From positions 149,141,559 to 149,205,558 of the forward strand of contig CP136066.1 of assembly GCA_032622095.1 (NCBI GenBank): DNA of 64,000 nucleotides, read 5' to 3'. Numbering within the stretch: the first letter of the stretch is position 1; the number at the start of each line of letters is the position of its first letter. The stretch comes from Siphonodentalium dalli. Its lineage: Eukaryota > Mollusca > Scaphopoda > Gadilida > Siphonodentaliidae. Below are positions 24,735 through 35,132 of the stretch, in pieces. Position numbers and translations under genes: made by a program. Under the pieces are notes generated by a model. It worked only from the letters and a program-made list of their open reading frames with translations, ran no database searches and was not told the DNA's origin.

Positions 24735-25800
24735 ATTTTCGTTGCTTAGCAGTTTAGCAGCATAGCACCGCTAGAATTCAGTTTGAAACTTTCTGTTTTA
24801 ATATTTTCATTCGCTAGCAGTTTAGCAGCATAGTACCGCTAGAATTTAGTTTGAAACTCTCTTGTTTAATATTTTTATTTCTCAGCAGTTTAGCAGCATA
24901 GCACCGCTAGGATTAGGTTTGAAACTCTCTTTTTTAATATTTTCATTCCTTAGCAGTTTAGCAGCATAGCACTGCTAGAATTGTGTTTAAAACTTTCTTT
25001 TTTTAAATTTTCATTCCTTAGCAGTTTATCAGCATAGCAATGCTAGAATTCAGTTTGAAACTCTCGTTTTTAATATTTTTATTCCTTAGCAGTTTAGCAG
25101 CATAGCACTGCTAGAATTTCAGTTTGAAACTCTGTTTTAATATTTTCATTCCTTAGCAGTTTAGCAGCAGTGCACTGCTAGTATTGAGTTTGAAACTCTC
25201 TTTTTTAATATTTTCATTCCTTAGCAGTTTAGCAGCATAGCACTGCTAGAATTGAGTTTGAAACTCTCTTTTTTAATATTTTTATTCCTTAGCAGTTTAG
25301 CAGCAGAGCACTGCTAGAATTCAGTTTGAAACTCTTTTTTAATATTTTCATTCCTTAGCAGCTTAGCAGCATAGCACTGCTAGAATTCAGTTTGAAACTC
25401 TTTTTTAATATTTTCATTCCTTAGCAGCTTAGCAGCATAGCACTTCTAGAATTCAGTTTGAAACTCTGTTTTAATATTTTCATTCCTTAGCAGTTTAGCA
25501 GCATAGCACTGCTAGAATTGAGTTTGAAACTCTCGTTTTTAATATTTTCATTCCTTAGCAGTTTAGCAGCATAGCACTGCTAGAATTCAGTTTGAAACTC
25601 TCTTTTTTAATATGTTCATTCGTTAGCATTTAGCAGCATAGCACTGCTAGAATTCAGTTTGAAACTCTCCTTTTTAATATTTTCATTCCTTAGCAGTTTA
25701 GCAGCATAGCACTGCTAGAATTGAGTTTGAAACTCTCTTTTTTTAAATTTTCATTCCTTAGCGGTTTAGCGTCATAGCATTGCTAGAATCGAGTTTAAAA
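24735..25800 (+). repeat. ~70-bp minisatellite, about 15 units
   Basis: Regular units read TTCATTCCTTAGCAGTTTAG, CAGCATAGCACTGCTAGAAT, then CAGTTTGAAACTCTC and a T-rich AATATT spacer. Central units are nearly identical and the edge units are degenerate, as expected from unequal exchange. Each unit carries an imperfect palindrome (TAGCAG...CTGCTA). No protein. Confidence 0.9.
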
Positions 25801-26984
25801 CTCCCTTTTCTCCCGACTTCTCGGAAACCAAAAAAGGAAACCGCTTTTCCGGCAATAAATATCTTTGACTTTACTTTGATATAGCAGTTAGCACCTAAAA
25901 ATACGATTACCCAAAAAAATTTGACCACGTTTCTTGCCATATATGTATATTGGGTAAATGTTGAAACTGGGAGCCCCTTCTCTTGTTTAATGCTTTATTT
26001 TGGTCCAGTTTATAAGCCTGAACATTTGTATTCATATTAACAGACATAAGATGTGTCTTTAAACAAGGATTTGATAAAAAATTGAACAAATGTGCAGAGG
26101 TATAGAACCACCCACCCGAATCCTGTATCCTGGATATTTTTCGCGACCCCCCTCATATACTGTGGCCTATTTCCAGTTGATTGTTCCCTGATTGATTGGA
26201 CTAGCCTGCTTACAAATATTAAATTTCATTTGGGCTGAAATATGTGTAGCTGCTTTATTCATTATAATATAGTGGGTATGCTGTTATATCACGCAATTCA
26301 TATCTGAACATTATGTTAACAAATAAGCTTCCTATCATAGAGCCAAGACACAGCTATTTGTTGAATGGATTGTGTGAAATTATTAATGATTTTTTTAGCA
26401 GTTTTTGGTACCTAAAGAGACAAATAAGAATAATCAGGGGGTTGTCTGGGAAAAAATTTAAGACACACGGTGAAACAAATAATCCGCTACCTGACCACAT
26501 TTCAACCAACATACAGACTCAACTCAGGTTCAACAGCGCGAATTCAGAGATTATAAATTCTTTCCAAAAAAAAAAGCCAAAGCCTCATAAACATGCCCCT
26601 TTTGTTGGGATGTGGGCGTGGGGTCAGCAACATTAAATTCACGTATTTACCGCCATGTGCCTTCAATCGACAGCTAAATGATAAGGATCGAGAACATGCG
26701 TGTTTTATACATAACGTTTCTACGCATTTTGTTGTTCTATATTTACCCTTTCATGACGGGAGCTCTCACCAGGGACCAACTGTAATGGCGACTTGGGAGA
26801 TATTTTCTCCCTCAAAAAAAGTGTCAATCTTCCCACTTCTGTTCGAGAGAGAAGTGACTTCTCCCTCATTACGCGCGCCGCATGTATAACTGGTGTGCAG
26901 TTTCTCGCTTCTCGTAGGCGTTGACATTATCAATGGGTGTTTTATTAGTTTTATTTATAGAACGGGAATGTTTGGGATTATTAA
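25801..26984. other. No recognisable gene
   Basis: Mostly unique AT-rich sequence. A frame at 26313-26636 shows no family motif. A GAGATATTTTCTCCCTC / GAGAAGTGACTTCTCCCTC pair lies near 26800. Nothing else is supported. Confidence 0.4.
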
Positions 26985-27330
26985 AAGTCAAACTGCGAGC
27001 TGGAGGCCGAGTCCGGTAAAAAGTGTAGTTGGGGTATTTCAATTTCGTTTATTGTCGTTAATCAACGTTGATTAATGTTGATTTTTAGTTTGTGATAAAC
27101 TATATGTCAATTACAAATAAAAGAAATTTCTGCAGCCCATTGGGGTTGTGGTCGGAGACGGTCGAGTCGGCCGCCGGTTCGTTAATTAGGTGCTGGTTGT
27201 TATTGTTATTTTAACGGAATTCTGAGTCGGTTATTCGCAAAACCAATATATTTTATATTGTACAATAACATTCTTGGGTTTATAATATATGATCTTGAGC
27301 GCGTTACCATTTATGACATTGGTTTTCTTG
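26985..27330 (+). repeat. Dispersed repeat, inverted relative to 55900-56790
   Basis: Homologous in reverse orientation to the 55.9-56.8-kb region, sharing GGAGGCCGAGTCCGGTAAAA, TTAATGTTGATTTTT, GGTTGTGGTCGGAGACGGTC and GGAATTCTGAG. This copy lacks the ~0.53-kb hairpin-bearing insertion of the other copy. The right part belongs to the same family as 355-815 and 60950-61310. Confidence 0.7.
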
Positions 27331-27502
27331 TATATATATCAGTATCATGTATATTTTTTTGGATGTAAATTTAACTTCAGCCATTGTTACTGCTCCCTGA
27401 TAACAGTTCACATCTCCCGAATAACCAAACAGGGAGAAATGACTTCTCCAAATTTGAAACATCAAGGGCGGTCCATGTATTTAACGTATTCCAGCCTCCA
27501 AG

Positions 27503-27596
27503 AGGGAGCCTCGCATATATAAAAGATTGCACTGACTTTCAAGGTCAGAATAAATATCATTAAACTAATGTATTCTCTTATATATGCGAGGCTCCC
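27503..27596. repeat. Inverted repeat
   Basis: GAGCCTCGCATATATAA and a TATATATGCGAGGCTC partner face each other across about 60 bases. They could be the ends of a very short MITE. Confidence 0.5.
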
Positions 27597-27619
27597 AATG
27601 GGAGACTCGAATATACGAG

Positions 27620-28582
27620 AATGCATTCGCACAGGGTTTTCGCAAAATTTGAGGAAGCTCCAGTCAGAAGGGTTAAGGATCTGAATCAATGCCAACCTTT
27701 GTTGTTAGAGAGGGACAGGGGTTGGTGTTGGAGAGGGTTCCCATTCCCATTTTTTTAGATATTTTTTTCAACGGTCGGAATTCTCATTCATGAAATAAAG
27801 GCATTTGTAAATTTCAGACCACAAATATGATGAGATTGTTCAGATGATTTGAACTTAAGTCCTTTTTAATAATAAGAATAATTTATGTTATATAACCGTA
27901 AAACACACGGTTTGCATAAATACTGACACAACACGTGCGATAAAATATGTACACACAAGTAATCTAAAATAAAGACATAACATTTAAGACCATCTGCATA
28001 TAAGTGTTAACAGTTTTAAAAGATATATGACAAAGGAAATAGGTTGGGGATGTGATAAATATATACTAATCTGTGTGGTAGCAATTTAGAAGTGGCCTCA
28101 AACAATTTACGTGCTAGTATAAAACACTGAGCCGCATGAAACGGAAATAGTTAAGATCACGTGGAAGCGGATATTTAAAATAGAGGAGAAATAAACAAAT
28201 CTTACTACCACTATAGTCAAATGGACCGCACTGCGATAGAGAAACTATAATCACACGGAAATGACATGAAAATCAACGCACAACTAAGATCGAAATAAGG
28301 AATGAAAAATGGTAAAATAAAATCACATCGATATGGACATTAAAAGCAAACTTTAATTATTCCCAACTTTCAGCTATAGAAGTCTAATCTGAAATCGCCA
28401 TTGATAGATATTTTCGAACTACATCGATTGTTTTGTTTGAAAGTAGTTAAGTTAACACAGAGGATAGTGTAATTATAAGCAATAATCAGTGGAATATATC
28501 CACACCCCTGATTGAGTGATGTTTGCAATATTCCCAAATCGGCAATCGACGAGAACAATATGCGACTGATATATAAACTTAC
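27620..28582. other. Probable intron of the minus-strand PAN gene
   Basis: This lies downstream of the splice donor of the PAN exon on the minus strand. I could not identify the next exon, and no domain-bearing frame is visible. Confidence 0.35.
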
Positions 28583-28850
28583 CTTCAAAGTTCCTGAACA
28601 CGTTCCGTGATGTCGGAATGGGCTCAAGCGTGCCATCTGTCAAGTAGCACTTGTTTTTCTCCCCATCGTAAGAGAACTCTTTGCACGAACCCTCACACAT
28701 CCCAGCACACTGAATCTCTGAGTGAGCCATCTCCACTCGTATAGGAAATGGTGGACATCCGGCTGGTAATAAGTCACCAACCAACATAAACTTTCTGCAT
28801 TCCACATTACCAATGATTGCCAAAATCAGAGTGAATACAGACAAATACAT
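28583..28850 (-). CDS. First coding exon: signal peptide plus PAN/apple-like domain
   Basis: The predicted product is the N-terminus of a secreted or surface protein. The exon encodes 89 codons plus one base: a hydrophobic signal peptide (MYLSVFTLILAIIGNVEC), then a cysteine-rich segment with HSEIQCAGMCEG, CKEFSYDGEKNKCYL and RNVF. The pattern resembles PAN/apple modules, which bind proteins or sugars. It ends at a consensus donor (G|GTAAGT) in phase 1, usual for extracellular-domain exons. I chose this Met because the signal peptide is conserved from it in the paralogue at 60 kb; an in-frame upstream Met (28865) is possible. No partner exon is found. Seen: frame, donor, paralogue. Inferred: secretion and domain class. 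Confidence 0.75.
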
Positions 28851-28854
28851 GATG

Positions 28855-29040
28855 TCGACCGTCATAAACAAATACACGTCTCGTCCTCACTCGTTGTAGG
28901 TAGTCGTATGACGTGGCGTGTTTAAAAGGCTCAACTCTCGCGAATGGATACATGGAGACCGGTGACGTATGATATCTTGTATCGACCGACCGAGCAGAGC
29001 TCCTTCCCATGTAGGCGTATGGTACCCGGCCTTGCATCGA
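28855..29040 (-). promoter_or_regulatory. Conserved upstream region of PAN gene 1
   Basis: Read on the minus strand this aligns with the sequence upstream of the second PAN exon. Both contain TATACGCCTACATGGG-like and GGTCGGTCGAT-like words, ATCCATTCG followed by GAGAGTTGAGCCTTTTAAAC, and a GAGGACGAGACGTG-like stretch before the start codon. CCTTTTAAAC may serve as a TATA-like element. Conservation upstream of the start suggests promoter and 5' UTR; no experiment is implied. Confidence 0.5.
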
Positions 29041-30370
29041 TAGTTGGTTGAGTGATGCTATACGACCATGAGAATAGCCATTGTGGTGGCAATTTTAACA
29101 AACTGCACATTGTGAAACGAACATGTCTCATTGATAAGTCAAGCATTATGTATACATAATTTGGTGATGTTATAGAATTTAAAATATATAGGTTGACTGA
29201 CGGAAACAGGCTCCTTTTTGGAGACTTTATTCAGCGTCGGATGGGCCTGCACACATTTTGCTCTGATACAGTCTTTATTCAGCTTCACGCAAATTGTGAT
29301 GGTTTATACATTTTGATTTAAACAAATTAATTAACTTTTGTATCCGTTTTTAAATTGAGCTCCTTGCTCAATTTAATAAACATTTTGTTAATTTTTTCAA
29401 TTAAATTCTTTTTAAATCAAACATTTTGAAAAACTATCGCCGTTGTAACAAAAATTCGAACAGGCAGACAGATCCTACTCATGTAATATATAGATAGATA
29501 CAAGAGATGCTGTTGTACATACTTTGCATACTTTGAATATTTAATTGTAGCACTGCTTCAATCGAAATATATTACCTGTTTTCAAACGCTCGCAGAAGTC
29601 GAAGTCAGATAAACGGTATCTATTTCGACCATATCTGGAATATAATAACGCTGATCGCTCTGTGACGATTCCTATGTGTCCGTTGTGCCCGATAGTAGGG
29701 TGAATTCAGTTCCATTATGTCATATCTATTCCATGCGTAGGTTACAACTTGTTGTATCTGTTTACTTAATGAATAACAGCTGTTCCGTTTTGTCCTCTGT
29801 ACTTTGTTGCCAAAAATGGGGTAACAATTCCGTCTGTTAAAAAATCTAAATTTTCGTACTTGGAAGAAATTGAACCCGAATTATCCGACGTTAACTCCCA
29901 ACGCGCACATTGGTTTGGATATTCATTTTTGTTGGGTACATACTATATGTTGTCCTGCTATAACAATATGGATTTAAAAATATGTCTCGGCACCTAAGTG
30001 CTTAGGCACAGGCTCCTGGTGAAAATACTAAAAGACCTATGTAGACTATGCCAGTGTCACTGGTGTATAGTTGATATTGGAATTTTAGTATTCCCCGAGC
30101 CTGTGTTTAGGGGACTCAACTTTTCCCCCGAATGATATTAACAAACGGGTAATACAGTAAGTGTTGTTTGCATAATATTTATCTGTGTTTGTTGCATATG
30201 CACATAAATACAGCATAATACATTCAAAACAGCCAAAATTTGGTATTATTCGGGTACAAATATTTGCCCACTTTCTCCGAAAAGTACCCGATATATTAAA
30301 TTTGAAAAACGTTCTGGGCTGCAGCCCCATGTCCTCTGGCCCCTACGGTTTTTCAAACATATGACTTATC
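29041..30370. other. No recognisable gene
   Basis: AT-rich sequence. At about 29390-29505 a segment with TTTTGAAAAACTATCGCCG followed by CAGACAGATCCTACTCATG is repeated in longer form near 59400-59575, so it is a dispersed repeat end. No supported exon. Confidence 0.4.
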
Positions 30371-31745
30371 TATATACACTGAGAAAACAATCGGGTCAAT
30401 ATGACTAACGTATGGTTAGTCGCAAGCATTTGGTGTCACATTGACTAACCCACACCTTTCAGCGGATCGCTATGACTAACTCTGGTCTCAGTCACAGTGA
30501 TTAAGTTACACGAATAATAACTCTAATTCAGAGTTTCTGCTAGACGGTAGCCAAAACGGACCCGACTGGGTGCCCACAAAAACAGAGGGAACGTACATCA
30601 ATATCAAAAGAGTTATTGTGTACATGTCCAGTTGTGTATATATGATTTTTGATCACAGGTCAATATTGCCACAAACTGCACCGTATCATAGTTGACGACT
30701 GTTTATATTTCGTTCGAAATCAATTTAAAGAGTCATTCCATAAAATGAGGGACATGCTAAATACACCAATATCAGCGGTCAGTGTACAACGGCAAATAAA
30801 ACCTTATCTTTCCGTATCGAAGTATGATTTTGGCAAGAAAGACCATATGGCTAATATGTGGTGTGAGAAACCCGTTGCATGCAAGTGTGCGTAGACAGGG
30901 TTGAACATGAATTTGAGATGTTTTTGAGCTATCGTCTGGTATGTACTGTACAATAACTCAATCACAATCAGAAAATTATGAATATAAATGTGAATGTAGA
31001 ATCGTGTGCCATAAATGCTAAATTTGATAAAGTCCCGATGACAATTTCATCAATAGTAATTCCGCGTTCAAGATTAGAATGATATATTTACCATGCCATA
31101 TATGTCGGTAAACAGGATCGTAGATGATAAATTCAGTGAAATTTCTTAATATTTATGGATATAGCATGTAACCAGGTATAATGACAGTAATTTGACCCAA
31201 TACAACCACCCATCAATATTCTCTGTTGCAAGGAAATATGTTTTATTTTGGACAAGAAATTTAAAAACAAACAAACGATAGTCCAAAATCAATTCTAGGT
31301 TCAAGGGACCCTACATGTTAACCCTAGCAAAAACGAGGTCTAATTCCAACACTGCCTTAAATTATGCCTGATATTAATTGCTAAAGGTTCAATGCCCATT
31401 GCATCACAATTATATTTGATCTAGTATTGAAAGAATGTGATGAGAGGATAAAATGGCATATATTTAAGAACTTCGCTCCAACACCAAAGGCTACATTATC
31501 TGGATAGAAGGTTCTAATTTCATAGACTACACATACATCTCGGGAAAATGAACCAGTTAAACAGACCTATACCATAAACTACTGTTATACCTCTCAACAG
31601 ACCAGTTATGGGATCTGTGTTTTCGAGAACTGATTAAAAGCTTGTTCTGCTTTCGATTCGGTCTCTGATTCTGGATAATATATCATCTGATTTTCTGCTG
31701 TAGTCATTTTGACTAAGCTAAGTTAGTCATACTGGTGACAAATGT
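30371..31745. other. Weak inverted GACTAAC motifs around unique sequence
   Basis: ATGACTAACGTATGGTTAGTC and CATTTGGTGTCACATTGACTA-like words near 30400 have loosely inverted counterparts near 31700-31750 (TTAGTCATACTGGTGACAAA). This could be the decayed ends of a ~1.3-kb element. A frame at 30649-30894 shows no known motif. Confidence 0.3.
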
Positions 31746-32162
31746 TTGGCTATTACTTTATTTAGACATTTTGAATAGCATAGTTTTACAGTGGTACACG
31801 TTGCATGTACTTATTTTAAAATGCATTATACCAGAAACTATAGTGGAGAGGTTGCACACCAGTAACTTAACAGTTATTGCACAGTTTTGTCATTTATAGA
31901 TACACACGTCGTTTGTGCAGATATTTCCAAGGTTCGATATTATGTTATCAAAATCAAAATATGACTAATAATGTCAAGCCTTTTGTCTCACAACCGACCT
32001 GGAGCACCGGTCACTAAGTCACTAAAGCGCATCGCTCATTAATCCGTCATAAATTGATCACCGCTGTCAATCCTGGATCTCGTTCTGGTATATACATATG
32101 GCGAGTTGCTTGGATTGTATAAGTATATGAGTGTGTTAGCTGCTGACTAGATGCCGGTAGCT
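31746..32162. other. No recognisable gene
   Basis: Unique AT-rich sequence up to the start of the direct repeat. Confidence 0.4.
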
Positions 32163-32906
32163 TATACATCCAGTGTGCGTTCTTTCCTCCACCACTAACA
32201 CCGACAGCGTATTGATGCTAATTTAGTCAATGGTTGCTGAAAAAGCAACAAATACAATCCCAACTCCAACTGACCAACCGATAAGCCATTATATCAGATC
32301 GGCTTGTTATGCCACTCGAAATAATCTATACCTCTCTGCATATGCATACATTCCATGTGTTAAAATATAAAAGCCTACACCATAATTATGCATATATACA
32401 TATAAACTATTTAAGTATACATTTTACATGTATATGAATGTAGCACCTAATATATATTGTGCAGTATTATGTATTTGTATATATCGAATATAACATGTCC
32501 TGCATTTTGGTTTATCCATATGTCCAGTTAAGTGATTCCAGTTTATTTGTTATATGTGCACATTATGTGTATGTATATATGCACGTCTGTACTGACATGC
32601 ACCACGGATACCGACCAAAGTTGATAAAACATTTTGTCGCCGATTTCCATCAAATTTATAAATAATCGTCGTTCTGATATTCAATGATTCTAATAAGGTA
32701 GGTTTAAATAGACGCTAAATCCGTGTGGTTTGAGTCCGGAATTGGGGAAGGGAGAGGCACCTAAGTTGACAACAGTGTACTTATGTCATCGATTGCGAAA
32801 AAAAACTATAAATACAAACGAGTTCTGCCTGACATTGATCCAGCTAGAGTCTCTGAACATGTCAAACTGTTACTTGCATACTTGAATTCCGACCGACAGT
32901 TATCAC
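32163..32906 (+). repeat. Long direct repeat, left copy, flanking truncated LINE
   Basis: It is 744 bp, starting TATACATCCAGTGTGCGTTC and ending GACCGACAGTTATCAC. It matches the right copy at a few per cent divergence, with small indels, by eye. Its right edge coincides with the first base of LINE homology. Part of it (about 32600-32770) belongs to the tandem-repeat family seen at 9.5-11.5 kb (TCGCCGATTTCCATCAAAT), so the target was itself old repeat DNA. It has none of the marks of an LTR. The geometry fits a very long target-site duplication. Confidence 0.85.
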
Positions 32907-34285
32907 TCCCTTTTTTTTATCTTGTTTACATAAATGATTTGCTGGAAACTTTGACCAAATCCAGAAATGGCCTACACATCTCTGAAATTCCGTGTACTTC
33001 GCCGTCTGCGGCCGACGATATTGCTCTGATATCACTCACGAAATCAGGTCTTGATAGCCTCATCGACATCTGTTACAGATACAGTCGGCAGTGGAGATTT
33101 AATTTCTCAACGACGAAAAGCACAATTGTTGTATTTAACGAGACAAACCCTCAAGATAAACTCAACGTAAGCAAATGGTTTCTTGGTGATCAACCGCTTC
33201 CAGAATTCAACAACTGTGTTCATCTTGGAATCAAACAGTGCAAATTTCAAGCTGATACAACACGGAGCTCAATTCTTTCGGAAAAGTTACGAAAATCGTA
33301 CATTAGTATCGCTGGAAGAGGTTTGCTCAAATCGTGCACACCACTAACAATGACAAATCTGTTAGGATCAATCGTGCTGCCAAAAGCTCTATATGGTTGT
33401 CAATTGCTGAATATCACAAACAACACTGTCATGTATTCAATGGAAAAGGCATACCGATTATGTGTCAAACACATCCAAACGCTCCCGACTCGGACCCCGA
33501 CTAACGTTGCGATGAGTCTCCTTGGGTTAATACCGCTTGAGACGGGGATACACATCAACAAACTGTATTTTCTCTCCGAACTGATCCATCTGCCTCAAGG
33601 ACACCAGGTGCCTCTTACGATCTTTCTCCAGAATTTCTCCAGCACACCATTTTCGCTCGTCAAACAACTCGATTCGTCCCGGATATCATTGAAATATTAA
33701 ATCGCTATGACCTGTATCATGTCCTAACAACATACGTGAAAACTGGAATATTCCCAACGAAATCTTCTTGGAAAAATATTGTGCATACAGCAGTCAGACA
33801 GAACTATCATCGAGAATGGTGCCGATCTGTGTCCGTCGATAGAAACCTCGATGTATTTAAAATTGTACACGGAGACCCAGCATCATGTTGGAACATTTGG
33901 AGAATCCTGCGAGATTACCCACGATATATTAAACAACTGCGAAATCTTGCCTTATTGATAAACAAGACAACATACAGTAGCAATTTGACATGTTGTGCAT
34001 GTATAAATACATATAACTGTGAGTTAATACACACAATTCGCCACTGTAATTCACCCTGTTCTGTCGTCCTGAGGAACGACTATCTGGATTGCATAACTGA
34101 CCATGCAATACGGCGTTGCCGCCTTTTTGTATATAGACTCGTTAAGCGATATACAACTTTGTGCATTTCTACTCGGCACCGACGTCATGCAGTACCCGGT
34201 GGAAATAGAACAACACATGGACAAAATAATTATCGACACTGCTTCATTTCTGTTCATCTTGTGCCAAGTGATTCGAGGACAATAA
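32907..34285 (+). pseudogene. LINE ORF2 C-terminal half, frameshifted
   Basis: Encodes the end of a non-LTR reverse transcriptase. It starts at SLPFFYLVYINDLL (SPLFYMIFIDDLL in the intact copy), keeps the catalytic-type AADD in a PSAADDIALISL context, then WRFNFSTTKSTIVVFNE and an LGIKQ thumb-side segment. One frameshift near 33610-33660 moves the homology into the frame reading IEILNRYDLYHVLTTYVKTG. A second near 34100 moves it to FLYIDSLSDIQLCAFLLG. A zinc-binding-like CCAC...H...C persists. The open frame beginning at 32783 takes its first ~41 codons from the flanking repeat, so that Met is not the native start. Non-functional relic. Confidence 0.85.
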
Positions 34286-34380
34286 TCACATTATTAACCC
34301 ACGACTTTGTATATTGTTGTTATATTTACATGAACTATACATATTCTTCTCCAAACTGGAGGTTCACAATAAAATATATA
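32907..34380 (+). mobile_element. 5'-truncated LINE copy related to the 44-50-kb LINE
   Basis: Homology starts inside the reverse transcriptase just after the position of the RQGG motif in the intact element and runs to the 3' end. It keeps the terminal stem-loop CTCCAAACTGGAG, AATAAA and a (TA)n tail, matching the 3' architecture of the full-length copy. Truncation at the 5' end is normal for target-primed reverse transcription. It abuts a long direct repeat on both sides with no extra bases. Confidence 0.8.
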
Positions 34381-35132
34381 TATACATCCAGTGTGCGTTC
34401 TTTCCTCCACCACTAACACCGACAGCGTATTGATGCTAATTTTGTCAATGGTTGCTGAAAAAGCAACAAATACAATCCCAACTCCAACTGACCAACAGAT
34501 AAGCCATTATATCAGATCGGTTTGTAATGCCACTCGAAATCCTCTATTCCTCTCTGCATATGCATACATTCCATGTGTTAAAATATTAAATCCTACACCA
34601 TAATTATGCATATATACATATAAACTATTTAAGTATACATTGTACATGTATATGCATCCGTAAAATAAATGTAGCACCTAATATATATTGTGCAGTATTA
34701 TGTATTTGTATATATCGAATATAACATGTCCTGCATTTTGGTTTATCCATATGTCCAGTTAAGTGATTCCAGTTTATTTGTTATATGTGCACATTATGTG
34801 TATGTATATATGCACGTCTGTACTGACATGCACCACGGATACCGACCAAAGTTGATAAAACATTTTGTCGCCGATTTCCATCAAATTTATAAATAATCGT
34901 CGTTCTGATATACGATTCTAATAAGGTAGTTTAAATAGACGCTAAATCCGTGTGGTTTGAGTCCGGAATTGGGGAATGGGGAGGAACCTAAGTTGACAAC
35001 AGTATACTTATGTCATCGATTGCGAATAAAACTATAAATACAAACGAGTTCTGCCTGACATTGATCCAGCTAGAGTCTCTGAACATTTCAAACTGTTACT
35101 TGCATACTTGAATTCCGACCGACAGTTATCAC
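34381..35132 (+). repeat. Long direct repeat, right copy
   Basis: It is 752 bp and starts exactly after the (TA)n tail of the LINE. It repeats the left copy through CCGACAGTTATCAC and then diverges completely. Small differences include an added TGCATCCGTAAAATAAAT-like stretch and a few substitutions. Confidence 0.85.

Noticed and set aside
24735-25800. CRISPR array
   Set aside because: The genome is eukaryotic, units are contiguous without unique spacers, and there are no cas genes.
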